From the NCBI GenBank assembly GCA_003427395.1, contig BFEA01000051.1, positions 256,840 through 305,671 on the forward strand: DNA of 48,832 nucleotides. Direction: 5' to 3'. The notes beneath the pieces are model-generated. The model was not told the DNA's origin, searched no databases, and worked only from the letters and a program-made list of their open reading frames with translations. Of the stretch, positions 29,419 to 40,500 are shown piece by piece (position 1 is the first letter of the stretch; each line of letters starts with the position of its first letter). The stretch is from Chara braunii (taxonomy: Eukaryota; Streptophyta; Charophyceae; Charales; Characeae). A program made the position numbers and the translations under genes.

Positions 29419-30527
29419 AGGAATGAGTCGAGGGGCCCCTATCAGACATACAAGTGTTCTAGGCTGCGCCCCCCAGCAAGCCCCGTGCCCACCCTAAATG
29501 AAGGCGGGCCTGAATATTCAAATGAGGCCTATTTTCAACATTTTTCCATATGTGGGGACTCAGACAGTTGCAGCACGCCAGTTGGCCACAGAGCAATGTG
29601 AGCCTCCAGGCTCTTTCCAGAAGCAAAGTCTGCACTGTACAGTTGACTCCAGGGCTCAGGTGGTTGTGCACTGGGCACACGCTGCATGAGGCCGACACAT
29701 CACGGACCGGCCGCGGGCCAATGAGAAATCAGTGTTGCCGTCACACATGTGCCACGAGCCAATGAGAATGCTGCAACACTTGGAGGCTGGGTGGCTGCCT
29801 CGACGTGCCTAACTGCATGAGGCCCGGGCCAGTATCTGAAACTGAGCCTGGGCGCAGACACTTCGGGCCAGAGTCAAGCTACTGGGGCCCCACACACCTG
29901 GCCAGGCGAGCCAGCAGCGGACACACTCTCCATAAAGGAAAGTGTGTGCCCCTGGGCAGGACATTCTGGCCTGAGCAGGCATTGCGGCCACGCTGCAGCA
30001 TTGTCGTGTGACACTGCGGTATGCAGGCAGGCTCTGGCGCACGCGGGCACTAAGAGGCGAGAGGGCGCTGGCGTGGCAGCGGGCGCAAGGCGGTCATAGC
30101 CGGGATGAGGGTGCGGTAGCAGGTGGTGGCGATGGTGGTCTTCGGGTAGGAGGTGCATGCAGAGGGGATCAAGGTGTGATGAGGGGAGGAGAGAGAACGT
30201 ACCTGGTGTATGCTGGTGGTCGGCGTTGGTGTTGACGTCATGTACATTGGTCTTCGACTTCAATGTGATCCTGTCGTATGAACGTAGATAGGATAGATAG
30301 GCTGAGTAGAGTAGGCTGGGCGCTGGGTTCTGGACAGTAGGAGTGACATTGGATATAGTGTTGGTGTGACGAGGGGGCATTGACATTGGCACTCGAGTTC
30401 ATTGTATTGCTCTTATTTGGATGGAATCTTGGTGCATTGTGCTCTCTGCTTGGTACATGACTATCTGGACTACTTCGTGATTTTGCAATTTGGTTTTCTG
30501 TCTATCGCTCTTGCTCACATTTCTTGC
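29419..30527 (+). repeat. About 1.1-kb direct repeat, left copy
   Basis: Highly similar, same orientation, to 42148-43237, with small indels. Both start GGAATGAGTC and a CTTATCAGACATACAAG-like segment, and end near TATCGCTCT(T/C)GCTCA. Two CCAATGAGAA words occur 45-50 bp apart in both. No coding frame is preserved between the copies. It could be an LTR of an unrecognised large element or a segmental duplication. The copies bracket the two elements between 31.8 and 41.5 kb. Confidence 0.85.
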
Positions 30528-31800
30528 GAATTTGGTATTGGAGCTGGTTCGATATCGCCATCACAGGCGGTGGCTACTTTGTTACTCGGTGTGTTCAGTG
30601 TGCTGACGAAGCTTCTATGCAGTAAGGATGCATTGGCGCTGGTTTGGATTGGCGTCTCCCGGGTAGGGGGGAGCATCGCCAGAAAGCTGTGGCGACAGCG
30701 TGGGAGCTGTGGCGACAACCGTTGTATGTGGGATGATGAGAGCATGCTGATATGACATTTTGGCTGAGGTGGCACTCCATTGCATTGTGTGCGGTACCGA
30801 GGCTATGGCTGGTCATCAAAATGCACGCCAGCTCAATTGGTGAGAAATCTGTGGTTGGGGGCAGCTATCTTCAGGTATGTTGTTTCCTAAGCTTATCTTC
30901 CTATGTCAATCTCTTCCTCAATCTCTTCTTACCGTGAGGAAGTGAGTCCAACTTGAGTGTCGTCTTCTGGTTCAGGAGTTGTGAGCGCTCTACCTTGAGA
31001 GTCGACATTCTTCCTGGTGGCGGATCTGGAAGGAGTGGGCAGTGCCTATGAAGGGCCCTGGTCGAAGCACGGGTCGCGGTCACCATGCCAACCCATGGGA
31101 GTAGAGCACGCATGCTTTGCTGCTTTGTCCTTTAAGCTCTTGCTGCGCTGTAGAGGGAACGTCGACTGGCCAGTCCTACCAAATGTCGACCAGACCGTCT
31201 ATAAAGAACCTCTGGCGGGATCTGATCTCTGGCTGTGATCGTTGTCCTGTCTGTGACATTAAATAATTCTTGAGGACTTCGGGGCTGTCCTTAAATTGCC
31301 TCTTGATCAGCCAGATCAATCGGATGTAAGGCTGGTTGCACGCAATGATAAATAACGGGCAGAACTGGTCATAAGTGGTTTCCTGGGCACAGGGGTGGGT
31401 CGTTGTGCACACGATAGACACTGCTGCTTGATGATGCAAGTCAGGATCATCGGATACAGGGGAAGGGAAAGTTCCAATTGGTGCTCCACAAACACTATTA
31501 TTCCCATTTCTGCATGCATCTGTGCACTTGATTTATTTTTATTTTGATTAGTTGAGGTGACAGACTGCTAACACCTAACAGACAGCATTATATTAGAACT
31601 GAGTAGTCTACCATAGCCAGTTCTGTTTGACGCTGCTGTGTGAGAAGTAATTGAAGTAGGAATAGATCATTTGCCCAGTCAGTGTATATTCTGTTGAAAC
31701 CACTTGATCGGTGGTAGCCTGGTTGACTTGCCAAATATTTATCTATTTTATTTTAGACACATGCTGTGGTACGGCCCAGTGAGGGCACTAGTGCAGACAG
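30528..31800. other. No gene seen
   Basis: Mixed sequence between the 1.1-kb repeat and the plus-strand Ty3 gag. No 5' LTR matching 36805-37573 is visible, so the plus-strand Ty3 element appears truncated at its 5' end. A short TGTCCTGTCTGT (C-P-V-C) at 31243-31254 is discussed under findings. Confidence 0.4.
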
Positions 31801-31815
31801 GATTCTGCTTAGCCG

Positions 31816-33530
31816 ATGAGTGGTACTGATAGTGGGGAGGAGACAGCTGATGATAGGAGGTAAACACGGCGGGATGCACAGAGGATTCCAGTACTGTTTC
31901 AGGTTCTGCTACCAGGGGACGAGAGAAGATTCTGGGCCGCAGCAAGGGCCCAGCATTTGCAGACCGTTAGGGAGGCAGCAACAGATACGGAACAAGTGTT
32001 AGCGGCAGCAGCAGCTAGCGCAGTAGCAGTTGCTACATCTGCAGCGACCTCTCAAGGTCAGCAAACGTTAGGAACCTTCGCTATGTCCTTTGTCTCATCC
32101 AGTGGGATGAGTGCAAGACCCTCCACAAATCAGATGGCAGGCCCGCAGTACAGCCAACCATCTTCACCTACTAAAGGGAAGTTACAACTCGAACAAGTAG
32201 AGTTGCTCGACTTACAGCTAGACAAGCAACCGAGAGACGCTAGCGAAAGACAAGACCAAATTAGAAATCGTAAAGCTAGATTGGAGAGCAGAGAGGCAGA
32301 CAAGGCTGCATTAGACGGGTTAGATGATTTGATCTTGGATGATGCACGAAAGATCATCCGGGCGAATCTGCTGAATATGAATCGGTATTTCGACAGCCGA
32401 TTGGATGAAATCCAGTCAACCCTGCACCAGATACTGACCCCCGTGCAGGGAAGAGGAGGTCCACAACCCCCCGTACCTAGTGGACAAAGTGTTCGGAAGC
32501 AGCCAGTCTCTACATCGCCTGTTCCTTTACCAGCGGTGACAGGCCCGTTTGTTCCCCAATTCGTTATCATATCAGGTGGTGCTTAAGCAGCAGCAGCACA
32601 GACTGTTGCTTCTTCATATTCAGGTCCAGCTGTTGCAGCTGCAGGGCAGCAGCAGGTCCAATCACCAGCTCAACAAGCTGGACAAATTGGACCTTGGTAC
32701 CCAAAGACCCTAATGAAACCCCTGATCGTCTTGACAAGAGACGAGAAGGATGAGGCCCTCGACACTTGATTGAGAACGGTTCCATTGTGGGTGAGGGCCA
32801 AGCGTACTCTGCGTGAGGAGGAAGTGATCACTACCGCTTCCTACTTAGAAGGATCGGCAACAAGATGGTTGAATGGGCACATAGCAACAAAGGGATTCGC
32901 TAGGCGAATGAACGACTGGGCGCAAACCCAGACTTTAGAAAGCTTAATGGACTTGGTAGAAGCGCGATGGCACAACCCTCAGCAGGCTCAACAAGCCATT
33001 GATGCGTTGGCTCGAGTTGATACTAAGAAGTACGAGACTGTGCGGGACCTCACGAGTGCCATAGAGAAACTGGTGGTAGTTTCGGGAGTTCGCTATGATC
33101 CCCTAGTCCTCCTAACCATGTTCTTGAGATGTCTTCCCACAAACATAAAAAATATAATGGTTAGTGAGGCCATTATCGAGTATCACACCCTTGAGACCTT
33201 TAGCAACAAGGCCTTAGAGACTTAGAGGCAAAGTTGGCTCAACAGATAGCAGTAGACGGGAGAAAGAAGAAGGTTCCACAAGAGTGGAAGAAAAGGGAAA
33301 TCGATTGATGAAGGTTGATTTGATAGGAATCAAACCGAGATCGATGACCTCTTTGATCTTGTGGAAGAGACAGAGATAGGCAGTGAGGATAGTGTGGAGG
33401 GTAGCAACCTCGCTACAATCACCGAAGGAAAGGCCGCTGGCCGCGGCAAGGGCGGTCAACAAACGAGTCAGGTGCAGGGTCCATAACTCAAACAAGACTC
33501 CGACTTGGGTGAGCGCTGGCCAGGATCAAG
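31816..33530 (+). pseudogene. Ty3 gag (plus-strand element)
   Basis: Fragments from an ATG at 31816 are frameshifted after about 15 codons. They continue in the frame from about 31957 (Ala-rich, then a coiled-coil stretch with LQLEQVELLDLQLDKQ) to a TAA at 32583. A continuation contains an in-frame TGA at 32767-32769 where relatives have Trp (DT-stop-LRTVPLW). The capsid-like region to 33225 contains SYLEGSATRWLNG and LVEARWHNPQQAQQA. The frame breaks again afterwards. Blocks resemble Chara gag proteins from memory. It would form the RNA-packaging particle in an active element; this copy cannot. Confidence 0.75.
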
Positions 33531-33562
33531 ATGTATGGAGGGGCCGATATTTGTGAGGAGCT

Positions 33563-33604
33563 TGCATCAACTGTGGTGAGTATGACCATCAACAGTTTAG
33601 GTGC
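33563..33604 (+). other. Gag CCHC zinc knuckle (plus-strand element)
   Basis: Encodes CINCGEYDHQQFRC, a perfect C-x2-C-x4-H-x4-C. Confidence 0.8.
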
Positions 33605-33817
33605 AATTACGCAAAGGTCTCTCATAAGATTCCGCCCAAAGGTGGTTTTGGGGGATCTTCCGCCCAGGGTGGTGCTTCTACGAGCACAAACGAGGGAAAC
33701 ACATCTGGCCAGTAGAGGTTGTAGCTGCTTCTACTCATGCTGAAGTGGTTGGTGTACTTTCACCACTTCAGGAATTAGCCGAAGTTGTTGACTCGCTAAT
33801 CACCCCGTAGACGCACC

Positions 33818-34465
33818 TTGACCAAGCGACTCTATTTGTTAGATTTGTCTGAGGCCTTAAAAGACTTGGAAACCGAGTGGTCGGCAAGGGACCCTCGTGA
33901 GTCTCGGGTGGCACTTTCTAAAGGTCCTAGAGGGGAGCATTTCGTTGTGGAAGTCGGTGTAGGTGGCCGCAAGTGTGGTGCCTTCTTAGACATTGGCTCC
34001 ACACAAAACTTCATAAGTCGCGACTACTTTGAGAGACTGCGCCAAGGGGACTGGGTGCAACGCTTGAGTAGGCCTATAGCATCTACTCTGGCCAACAAAG
34101 AACGCATGATGGTTAAGGATTATGTCAAGGACGTGGTCTGCACCTTCTCTTATGGAGGTGGGGAACTTAATCACCAAATTCCGTTCCTAGTTGGTGACAA
34201 CTTGCCATTCGATATGCTGTTGGGTATGCACGACCTCGAGGTTGCCAAGCCCCAATGTGATTGGGATCGGAAAGTTCTTAAGCATGTGTTGCTCGATGGG
34301 AGAATCGTTAGACCAGCTAAGTATAAAGCTGGCAGGTTAGTTGACTCTTACGGGTGCATGTGTGCAACTGCGTTTTACAACTATTGTAAACAGAACCAAG
34401 AGGAGGTTATGTGCTTAGTATTTGTCTCTGAGAAAGGGGAGGCCATTAAATCACCCCAGAGATAG
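33818..34465 (+). pseudogene. Ty3 protease (plus-strand element), active site altered
   Basis: A 215-codon frame with a retropepsin-like fold. The active-site triad reads D-I-G (33989-33997) instead of D-S-G or D-T-G. The flap and C-terminal strand LPFDMLLGMHDL are present. The Ser/Thr to Ile change should abolish the hydrogen bonding of the active site. It ends at a stop at 34465, where relatives continue to RT. Confidence 0.75.
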
Positions 34466-34569
34466 AAGTTGTCATTGCTAAGTTCCCTGATCTGTTTGAG
34501 GAGCCTTCAAGAGTCGTAGACAGGGAGGTAGTCCATGCCATAGAAGTAAGCCCAGGTAGTAAAACACCA

Positions 34570-35800
34570 AAGGGAAGGATCTAGAGGATGGCTCCAACCG
34601 AGTTGGACGAGCTTAGTCGGCAACTGAAAGAGCTCACAGAGAAGGGTTGGATTCGGCCTAGCACTTCCCCCTTCAACTCACCAGTACTACTTGTTCCGAA
34701 GAAGGGGGGATCATTAAGGATGTGGATTGATTATAGAGGCCTCAATGCCATCATTGTTAAGAACGTAGAGCCTCTACCTCGCATGGGCGACCTATTGGAT
34801 AGGGTGCAGGGATGAAAGTACTTTACAAAGATAGACTTAAAAGTTCGGCTACCATCGGATTGCCATTAGACCAGAGGACCAACACAAAACCTCATTTCAG
34901 ACTAGGTACGGTCTGTACGAGTTTGAGGTGATGCCCTGTGGCCTTTGCAATGCGTAGGGAACATTACAACATGTCATGAACAGGGTGTTTCATGACTAAG
35001 TGGATAAGTTTGTCGTCGTGTACCTCGACGATATTCTTATCTTCAGTAAAACAGCCGAGGAGCATGCTCAACATGTAGAAACTGCACTTTCACTCTTGCG
35101 ACAACACAAATATAAGATTAACCTGGAGAAATGCAAATTTGGTCGCACTAAAATCTTGTACTTGGGTCAAGAGATATTCGTGGATGGGATAAGGCCCGAA
35201 GATCCGAAGCTGACTAGCATTCGTGACTGGCTACGACCTCAGTGTGCGACCGAGGTCAGACCTTTCTTAGGGATGACGGGCCACTACCACAACTTCGTGA
35301 AAAATTATAGTACGGTGGCCGCCCCTTTGATTGATCTAACACGCCTTGACACACCATGGGAATGGATAGGCCAATGTGAGGCAGGCTTAAAACGGTTGAA
35401 GTATGCTTTCATGCACCATGAGATTCTCATGGTCCCCGATCCGGAGAGGCCATTCGTTGTGGTAGGCATTATTTGCTTGGTGGTTCTCTATTTGAAAACC
35501 GACCATCAGACACTCAAGTGGATCAAGACGCAACCTGTTATCTTTGATGCACTCAAACGGTGGATTGAAGTCATAGATCAGTATGACTTTAAGCTAGATT
35601 ATGTGAAGGGAGAGTACAACAAGGTTGCTGATGCGCTGTCACGCAGGGCAGATTACCTAGTTGCGATTACTGAGTTTGGCTTATCGGACAATGTAACTCG
35701 ATCTTTGGTGGACGCCTACAAGGAAGATCCCGTTATGATGGACATCATACACAAATTGAGGCCCAGGACAAAGCCGCATCTGACGAGTTTGTGTTGGTAG
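34570..35800 (+). pseudogene. Ty3 RT/RNase H remnant (plus-strand element)
   Basis: The RT start ([26 protein letters not shown]) stops at TGA 34813-34815. The middle is frameshifted, with further stops near 34957 and 34998. The frame 35000-35800 resumes with FVVVYLDDILIFSK (catalytic YxDD intact) and the thumb. After PERPFVVV the RNase H core (TDAS to the ERELYA-like helix) is missing. The sequence jumps to an H-Y-L-L-G-G-like codon series in another frame, then to YLKTDHQTLKW and VADALSRRAD. So there is an internal deletion of about 100-150 bp near 35465, plus a frameshift. Confidence 0.8.
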
Positions 35801-36801
35801 ACGGATTACTCTTTCTTGAGAAGGCAGGGTTCAAAAGGTTGTGTGTTCCATCTAGTGAGATTCTCCGTAGTTATTTTTAGGTGAGTGTCATGACGTGACT
35901 GGTCACTTTGGCTACAAGAAAACTAGTGCCAATTTAGTGCAGCATTTCTGGTGGCCTAGTATGCTTGACGATATATGCTTGATGATGCGAAGAAGTACGT
36001 TCAGACTTGTAAAGTCTGTCAGCGGGATAAACCGCAAACGCCAGCTCCACTTGGGTTATTGAAGCCCTGCCCATTCTTGCTGGTCCGGGACAGAGTGTCT
36101 TGAGGACTTCATGAATACCCTCGTTACCAGCAAGAGTGGCAAAAGGCATATATTCGTCATAGTCGACAGGTTCACTAAGTTCGCTAGAGTAATTCCTATG
36201 TCGGAGACTGCCAAGACTGAGCACGTCATCGAGTTATTTATGGATGCCCAAGACCATCGTCAATCCTAATCAGCTGCATTTGGGGTGGAAGCCTAAATCT
36301 GCACTAGACTACCTTCTACCTGAAAACTGACCAACTGCAACTCCTGGAACCATAGAATTTGGTGTCCAGTATGATAAATTGTTGCAGCAGGCTGTTGAGC
36401 ACATTAGAAAGTCTCAAGAGGCAATCATTGCCTCTGAGAACAAGCACAGATGACAGTCCACATTTCAGGTAGGGGAACGCGTCTGGGTGAAGGCTAGTGA
36501 ACTGCGACAGGAATTTGATAGAAAGCTAATGTAGTACTTTGGTCCTTGGGAAGTCTTAGATATCGTGGGTGGCGATCTGTATGGTCCCACGTACGTCATA
36601 AGAATCCCTGGTCATCTGCGCACTTACCCTTTATTTCATGCTTCCAAGCTCGCACCTTCTACTGAGACAGATCTGTTCCCATCAAGAAGCTCAATACTGC
36701 CCCCAACCATGGATGGCCACGTGGACGTCGATGACATCTTGGAACATAGGGACTTGCCTGTTCCCAAGCCTGTTGGCAGGAGAAGACGCCCAAACCTATG
36801 A
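35801..36801 (+). pseudogene. Ty3 integrase remnant with chromodomain-like end
   Basis: Zinc-finger fragments (GECHDVTGHFGYKK ... CKVCQRDK) lie at about 35880-36030. Catalytic-core pieces (about 36100-36230) are broken by frameshifts, and the region between VIELF and LRWKP-like sequence is deleted. The C-terminal module (GPWEVLDIVGGDLYGPTYVI, then a VDVDDILEHRD piece of a chromodomain) is open to the stop at 36799-36801, three bases before the LTR. Confidence 0.75.
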
Positions 36802-36804
36802 GGG

Positions 36805-37573
36805 TGAAACGGTTTCACCCAGTTCGCATGGCAATTCCAGATCCCAAGGCTCGATCCCTAAACCTATACCCTACTCCCTGTACATTATCCATTGACCCCC
36901 GCATGATTTGAACCCGCGATCTGTTTCAAAGTTGTATCTTTGTGTTAGTAGTCCGGTCTCGTGGGCTTGAACCGTAGATCTAGTGAGCGTTCTATAGGTT
37001 AGTAGATCTTGATGGTAAGTGTTAGTAGTCTTGGTGAGCGTTCTATAGGTTAGCCCCTCACTCTACGAAGGGTCAACAAGTCGTGGCCTAGGACCTTCTA
37101 GAAACCCTTACTTGGCTCTTCGAAACTGTAGAAGGTCAGTCGTCCGTAGGTGAGTCAGCAAAGGACAGCCAGTCCTAACACAGTCAGCAGTCCCAGTCCT
37201 TAGTCCCAGTCTACTTCGTCCAGTCAGCAAGTACCAGGTGGGACAGCACAATCCTTGGGACTGGGCCCGAAGGCAGGCCAGACCATCGACAAACAATATA
37301 TAAAAAGAGGCATCGCCCAGCCATTCATTCATTCTGAAAACGATGTGGAAGCGCTGCCTGAGCGTCTTGTGCGTTGGAGGTCTGCAGATGCCCGAAGACG
37401 AAGTGGACAGGAAGGAGGAGACAGCGGCGATAACCGCTAGGTAGAAGATAGCAGGAGGGAGACTGTGGCCATAGCTGCCAGTGTAGAACGACATCAGTGT
37501 GCATCTGTGTGTGTGGTGTGTATGCGAGGACATCAAGAGTAGATCCTAGTGCGTGCGTGTATAAGTGTGAGAG
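36805..37573 (+). repeat. 3' LTR of plus-strand Ty3 element, truncated
   Basis: Starts TGAAACGGTTTCACC, like the LTRs of the minus-strand element. It shares the GGCTCGATCCC word, a TATA box (37297-37304), CAGCCATTCATTCATT, and GGAAGCGCTGCC-like R sequence. It is therefore a related family in opposite orientation. It is cut off at 37573 where the next LTR begins. Confidence 0.75.
37297..37304 (+). promoter_or_regulatory. LTR TATA box
   Basis: TATATAAA, in the same position relative to CAGCCATTCATTCATT as the TATA boxes of the minus-strand LTRs. Confidence 0.6.
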
Positions 37574-38237
37574 TGTTGCATACTGTAACGTGCAGACCAG
37601 AACAAGAACCGACCTTTCAATACAAAGTTTAAGATAGCACAACGGAAGACTTAGATACCAGTGATCCGAACAATCAATGTTGTAATGCAGCCCTGAACAT
37701 ACATCATCATCGTTACATGGTGTGNNNNNNNNNNNNNNNNNNNNNNNNNNNNNNNNNNNNNNNNNNNNNNNNNNNNNNNNNNNNNNNNNNNNNNNNNNNN
37801 NNNNNNNNNNNNNNNNNNNNNNNNNNNNNNNNNNNNNNNNNNNNNNNNNNNNNNNNNNNNNNNNNNNNNNNNNNNNNNNNNNNNNNNNNNNNNNNNNNNN
37901 NNNNNNNNNNNNNNNNNNNNNNNNNNNNNNNNNNNNNNNNNNNNNNNNNNNNNNNNNNNNNNNNNNNNNNNNNNNNNNNNNNNNNNNNNNNNNNNNNNNN
38001 NNNNNNNNNNNNNNNNNNNNNNNNNNNNNNNNNNNNNNNNNNNNNNNNNNNNNNNNNNNNNNNNNNNNNNNNNNNNNNNNNNNNNNNNNNNNNNNNNNNN
38101 NNNNNNNNNGGAAGATGGGAATGTCGCCAACACCAAGTCTTCGGCACAAGCCCAAATAGTCCCTCGTCGAAATGTCTGAATCCCAAATGTCAAGTCTGGA
38201 TCCAGTGTCGTCAAGTCACAATTCTGTCTCTCTCTGT
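37574..38237 (-). repeat. 3' LTR of gag-only element, U3-truncated
   Basis: Matches 40582-40954: TGTTGCATACTGTAACGTGC at the left, CCCAAATGTCAAGTCTGGAT near the right. The alignment stops in CTGTCTCTCTCTGT. 37725-38109 is an assembly gap. Confidence 0.85.
37725..38109. other. Assembly gap (385 Ns)
   Basis: Run of N inside the 3' LTR. The corresponding part of the other LTR (40736-40820) is only about 85 bp, so the gap size is probably nominal. Confidence 0.97.
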
Positions 38238-39397
38238 TGTTGTACTGCTCGCGATCACCAAGAGCCTGGCTCAATGCAGCGCAGGATCTGTTGTAGAACT
38301 CACGACGTAGATGCTCGAATGGTAAGTTCAGATTGGGCACTGCCGCAATCTTCTGCCACTCCGTGAGCCAGTCCCGTGTTGTTGTGTTGCCCTGTGACAT
38401 GGTGAACAGTCGGTTGATGGCGAGTGCTGGCGCGTCGTCGACGATGAACCGCTTCTTCCAACAGCCGTGTCAGTTCCTCCCATGTGATTACGTCCTTCAA
38501 GTCTGGTACGTCGACGCTGTGGGAGGTTGCCAGGTGGCTCAACCAGGTCTGGCATCCGCCCTTTGAGTTCGGGAACAGGGCGCCGATGTACGCATGCTTG
38601 GCTACGGGCAGACTCCTGAGTTGCGTTGTGAATGCTTCCCACCAGAGGACCGGATCCTGCTGCGTGTAGTCGTCGAACCTCTCCAGATTGAAAGTCGGCA
38701 TCTTGTACATCCTCGGATTGTCGTCCGTGTTCATTGAATGCTGCTTCTGGACCTCGGGCTTCAATGTATTCAGCTGAGTGCTGATGGTGGTGGTCGGTGC
38801 ATCGAAAATGCTGATGTCGCCGAGCATTGCCACTACGTGGTCAACGCGGTCCTCCAGTTGGCGGCTAGAGGATGCACTGCTGGAAGCCCCAACAACTGGT
38901 CCTGGTACAGCCTGTTCCAGGTCCAGCAATCGGGCATTGAGTGCCCGAGTTGCATCCTCGTGGCTCTGCACNATNCGNCGGAGCTGTGCCAACTCCTGAT
39001 GCTGTTGCGTCAGGTCCTGGTACTGTCTCTCCAACTCTGACCGTTGGTAGTTGCAAGCATACAACAACCGCGTCACGAGTTTGGAGAGGAACTCCTTGTG
39101 CTTCTCTTCCGGTGTTGCCTCGTCGCCGTTCGGTTCAAAATGCCAGTATTTGAGTTTGTCGATGCTGTTGGCTTCATGCCGCTGCAGCAGATCCTGGGCT
39201 TCCTTGCGGCGAGCCTGGGCATCTGCGTCTGCATCGGCCTGTAGCTGCAGTTGTTCTGCTGCTGCTGCCTCTTCAGCTTGTACGCGGGCAGCCTCGGCTG
39301 CCAGCTGGCGTTGTTCCTCAGCCTCTATCTGAGCCTGGAACCGCTGCTTGTAGGCTGCAAGGGACTTGTTGGGCAATTGCCCTGGCAGGCCCGTCAT
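38238..39397 (-). pseudogene. Retroelement gag, frameshifted and 3'-truncated
   Basis: The probable start is ATG at 39397 (MTGLPGQLPNKSLAAYKQRF). An Ala/Gln/Glu-rich coiled coil follows (RQLAAEAARVQAEEAAAAEQ), then a second helical stretch (YQRSELERQYQDLTQQHQEL). The capsid-like block includes MPTFNLERFDDYTQQDPVLW and ALFPNSKGGCQTWLSHLATS. A frameshift near 38440 moves the continuation (MSQGNTTTRDWLTEWQKI, LRREFYNRSCAALSQALGDR) to the next frame. At 38238 gag ends abruptly inside LTR sequence. These blocks match my memory of a large gag family in Chara braunii. Three Ns with ambiguous codons occur at 38972-38978. Confidence 0.8.
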
Positions 39398-39402
39398 ATT
39401 GC

Positions 39403-39700
39403 TGACGTGGCACTGCTGACGTGGCACTTTGTCTGACGTGGCACTGCTTACGTGGCACTGTGTCTGACGTGGCACTGCTGATGTGGCACTGCTTACGTGG
39501 CACTGTCTGATGTCACTGCTGACGTGGCACTGAGTCTGACGTGGCACTGTGACCTGGCACTGCCGATGTGGCACTGCTGATCTGGCACTGTGACGTGGCA
39601 CTGCTGACATGGCACTGTGACCTGGCACTGTGACGTGGCACTGCTGACGTGGCACTGCTGATCTGGCACTGTGANGTGGCGCTGCTGACGTGGCACTGTA
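39403..39700. repeat. TGACGTGGCA minisatellite in retroelement leader
   Basis: Ten exact TGACGTGGCA words and about twelve one- or two-base variants in 300 bp, unit 12-17 bp (word plus CTGC, CTGTC and similar). It directly precedes the gag start codon. TGACGTGG is a recognised plant bZIP site (C/G-box hybrid, UPR-type). Frames through the array (for example repeated VPRQQCH) are artefacts. Confidence 0.88.
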
Positions 39701-40488
39701 CCGAACCGGGATGCATGCAAGGGGTGGGTGGGAGGGAAAACGTAGGTAGGTAACCAACCCAACAATACTTTCCTCCGCCCTAATCAACAGATAAAATAAA
39801 AAATAAAATAAAAAGAGGACTACTTCCTTTTTTTTTTTTGTATATATATGTCGATTTATGATGAGTAGGATATGTCAGAAGAGTATTATGAACGAGATCT
39901 AGGCTAGATGCCGCAAAGTTTCGGCTTTTACAAACTGCGATCTTGAAATTTTTTTTTGCGAAATGGAGTCAAGATGCGATTTTCAGAAAAGAACGAAATC
40001 CAGTTTCTGAGAATATAGCAACCTCCGAATATGCCTAACGCAATATTGGTAGGCTTCGCAAGATTCGGTTTTCAAAAAAAATTTTGCGAGATAGAATGGA
40101 AATGCGATTTTCAGAAAAGAATAATTTCAGTTTCCGAGAATATGACCACTTCTATCGTTATCCCAATATGCCTAGAGACGAAAATACTAACTTGAGAAAT
40201 TTCAGCTATGTATGCGAAATATCAGAGAAACGAAATGCTACTATCGGGAATTTTCAGACAAAACGAAATGCGATTTATCAGAAATTTTCAGATATTTGTC
40301 ACGTAAAAACGAACTACTAATATCAGAAATTTTCAGATAGAACGAAATGCGAATATCAGAATTTTCAGATAGTTGTTGCGAGAAAAAATTTTCAGAGATT
40401 TGACTAAGTCCTACTTGCGTTACTAATGAGTGATCAATAGATCACAAGCTGGCTACTTGATTGAGCGGGTCCTCTGTATGAGAGGTCT
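39701..40488. repeat. Leader with AT-rich degenerate repeats
   Basis: About 39890-40400 is built from loose copies of GAAATGCGATTTTCAGAAAA and CAGAAATTTTCAGATA words. It lies between the primer-binding site and the TGACGTGGCA array. No gene seen. Confidence 0.55.
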
Positions 40489-40500
40489 GCTCCGATACCA
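40489..40500 (-). other. Primer-binding site (tRNA-iMet type)
   Basis: TGGTATCGGAGC on the minus strand, directly after the LTR end. It matches the plant initiator-Met tRNA primer site TGGTATCAGAGC at 11 of 12 positions. A duplicated copy lies at 40567-40578. Confidence 0.8.

Larger units (their letters stand above)
31801..37573 (+). mobile_element. Plus-strand Ty3 LTR retrotransposon, 5'-truncated and decayed
   Basis: The order gag, zinc knuckle, protease, RT, RNase H remnant, integrase and a chromodomain-like tail is clear on the plus strand. A 3' LTR from 36805 (TGAAACGG start) follows. Every domain carries stops, frameshifts or deletions. The 3' LTR is cut at 37573 by the LTR of the gag-only element. 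No 5' LTR is visible. Confidence 0.8.

Noticed and set aside
31176-31439. 87-codon minus-strand frame
   Set aside because: Looks plausible by composition, but has no recognisable motif and no flanking splice or start context strong enough to call.
37325-38400. Long minus-strand frames crossing the second N gap
   Set aside because: They combine LTR sequence and Ns. Only the gag part right of 38238 is supported.
38738-39332. Plus-strand frames with C-P-S-C that could end the RING
   Set aside because: They are antisense to the gag coding frame of the gag-only element.
39493-39787. Repetitive protein (VPRQQCHV-type) on the minus strand
   Set aside because: Translation of the TGACGTGGCA minisatellite upstream of the gag ATG; part of the leader.
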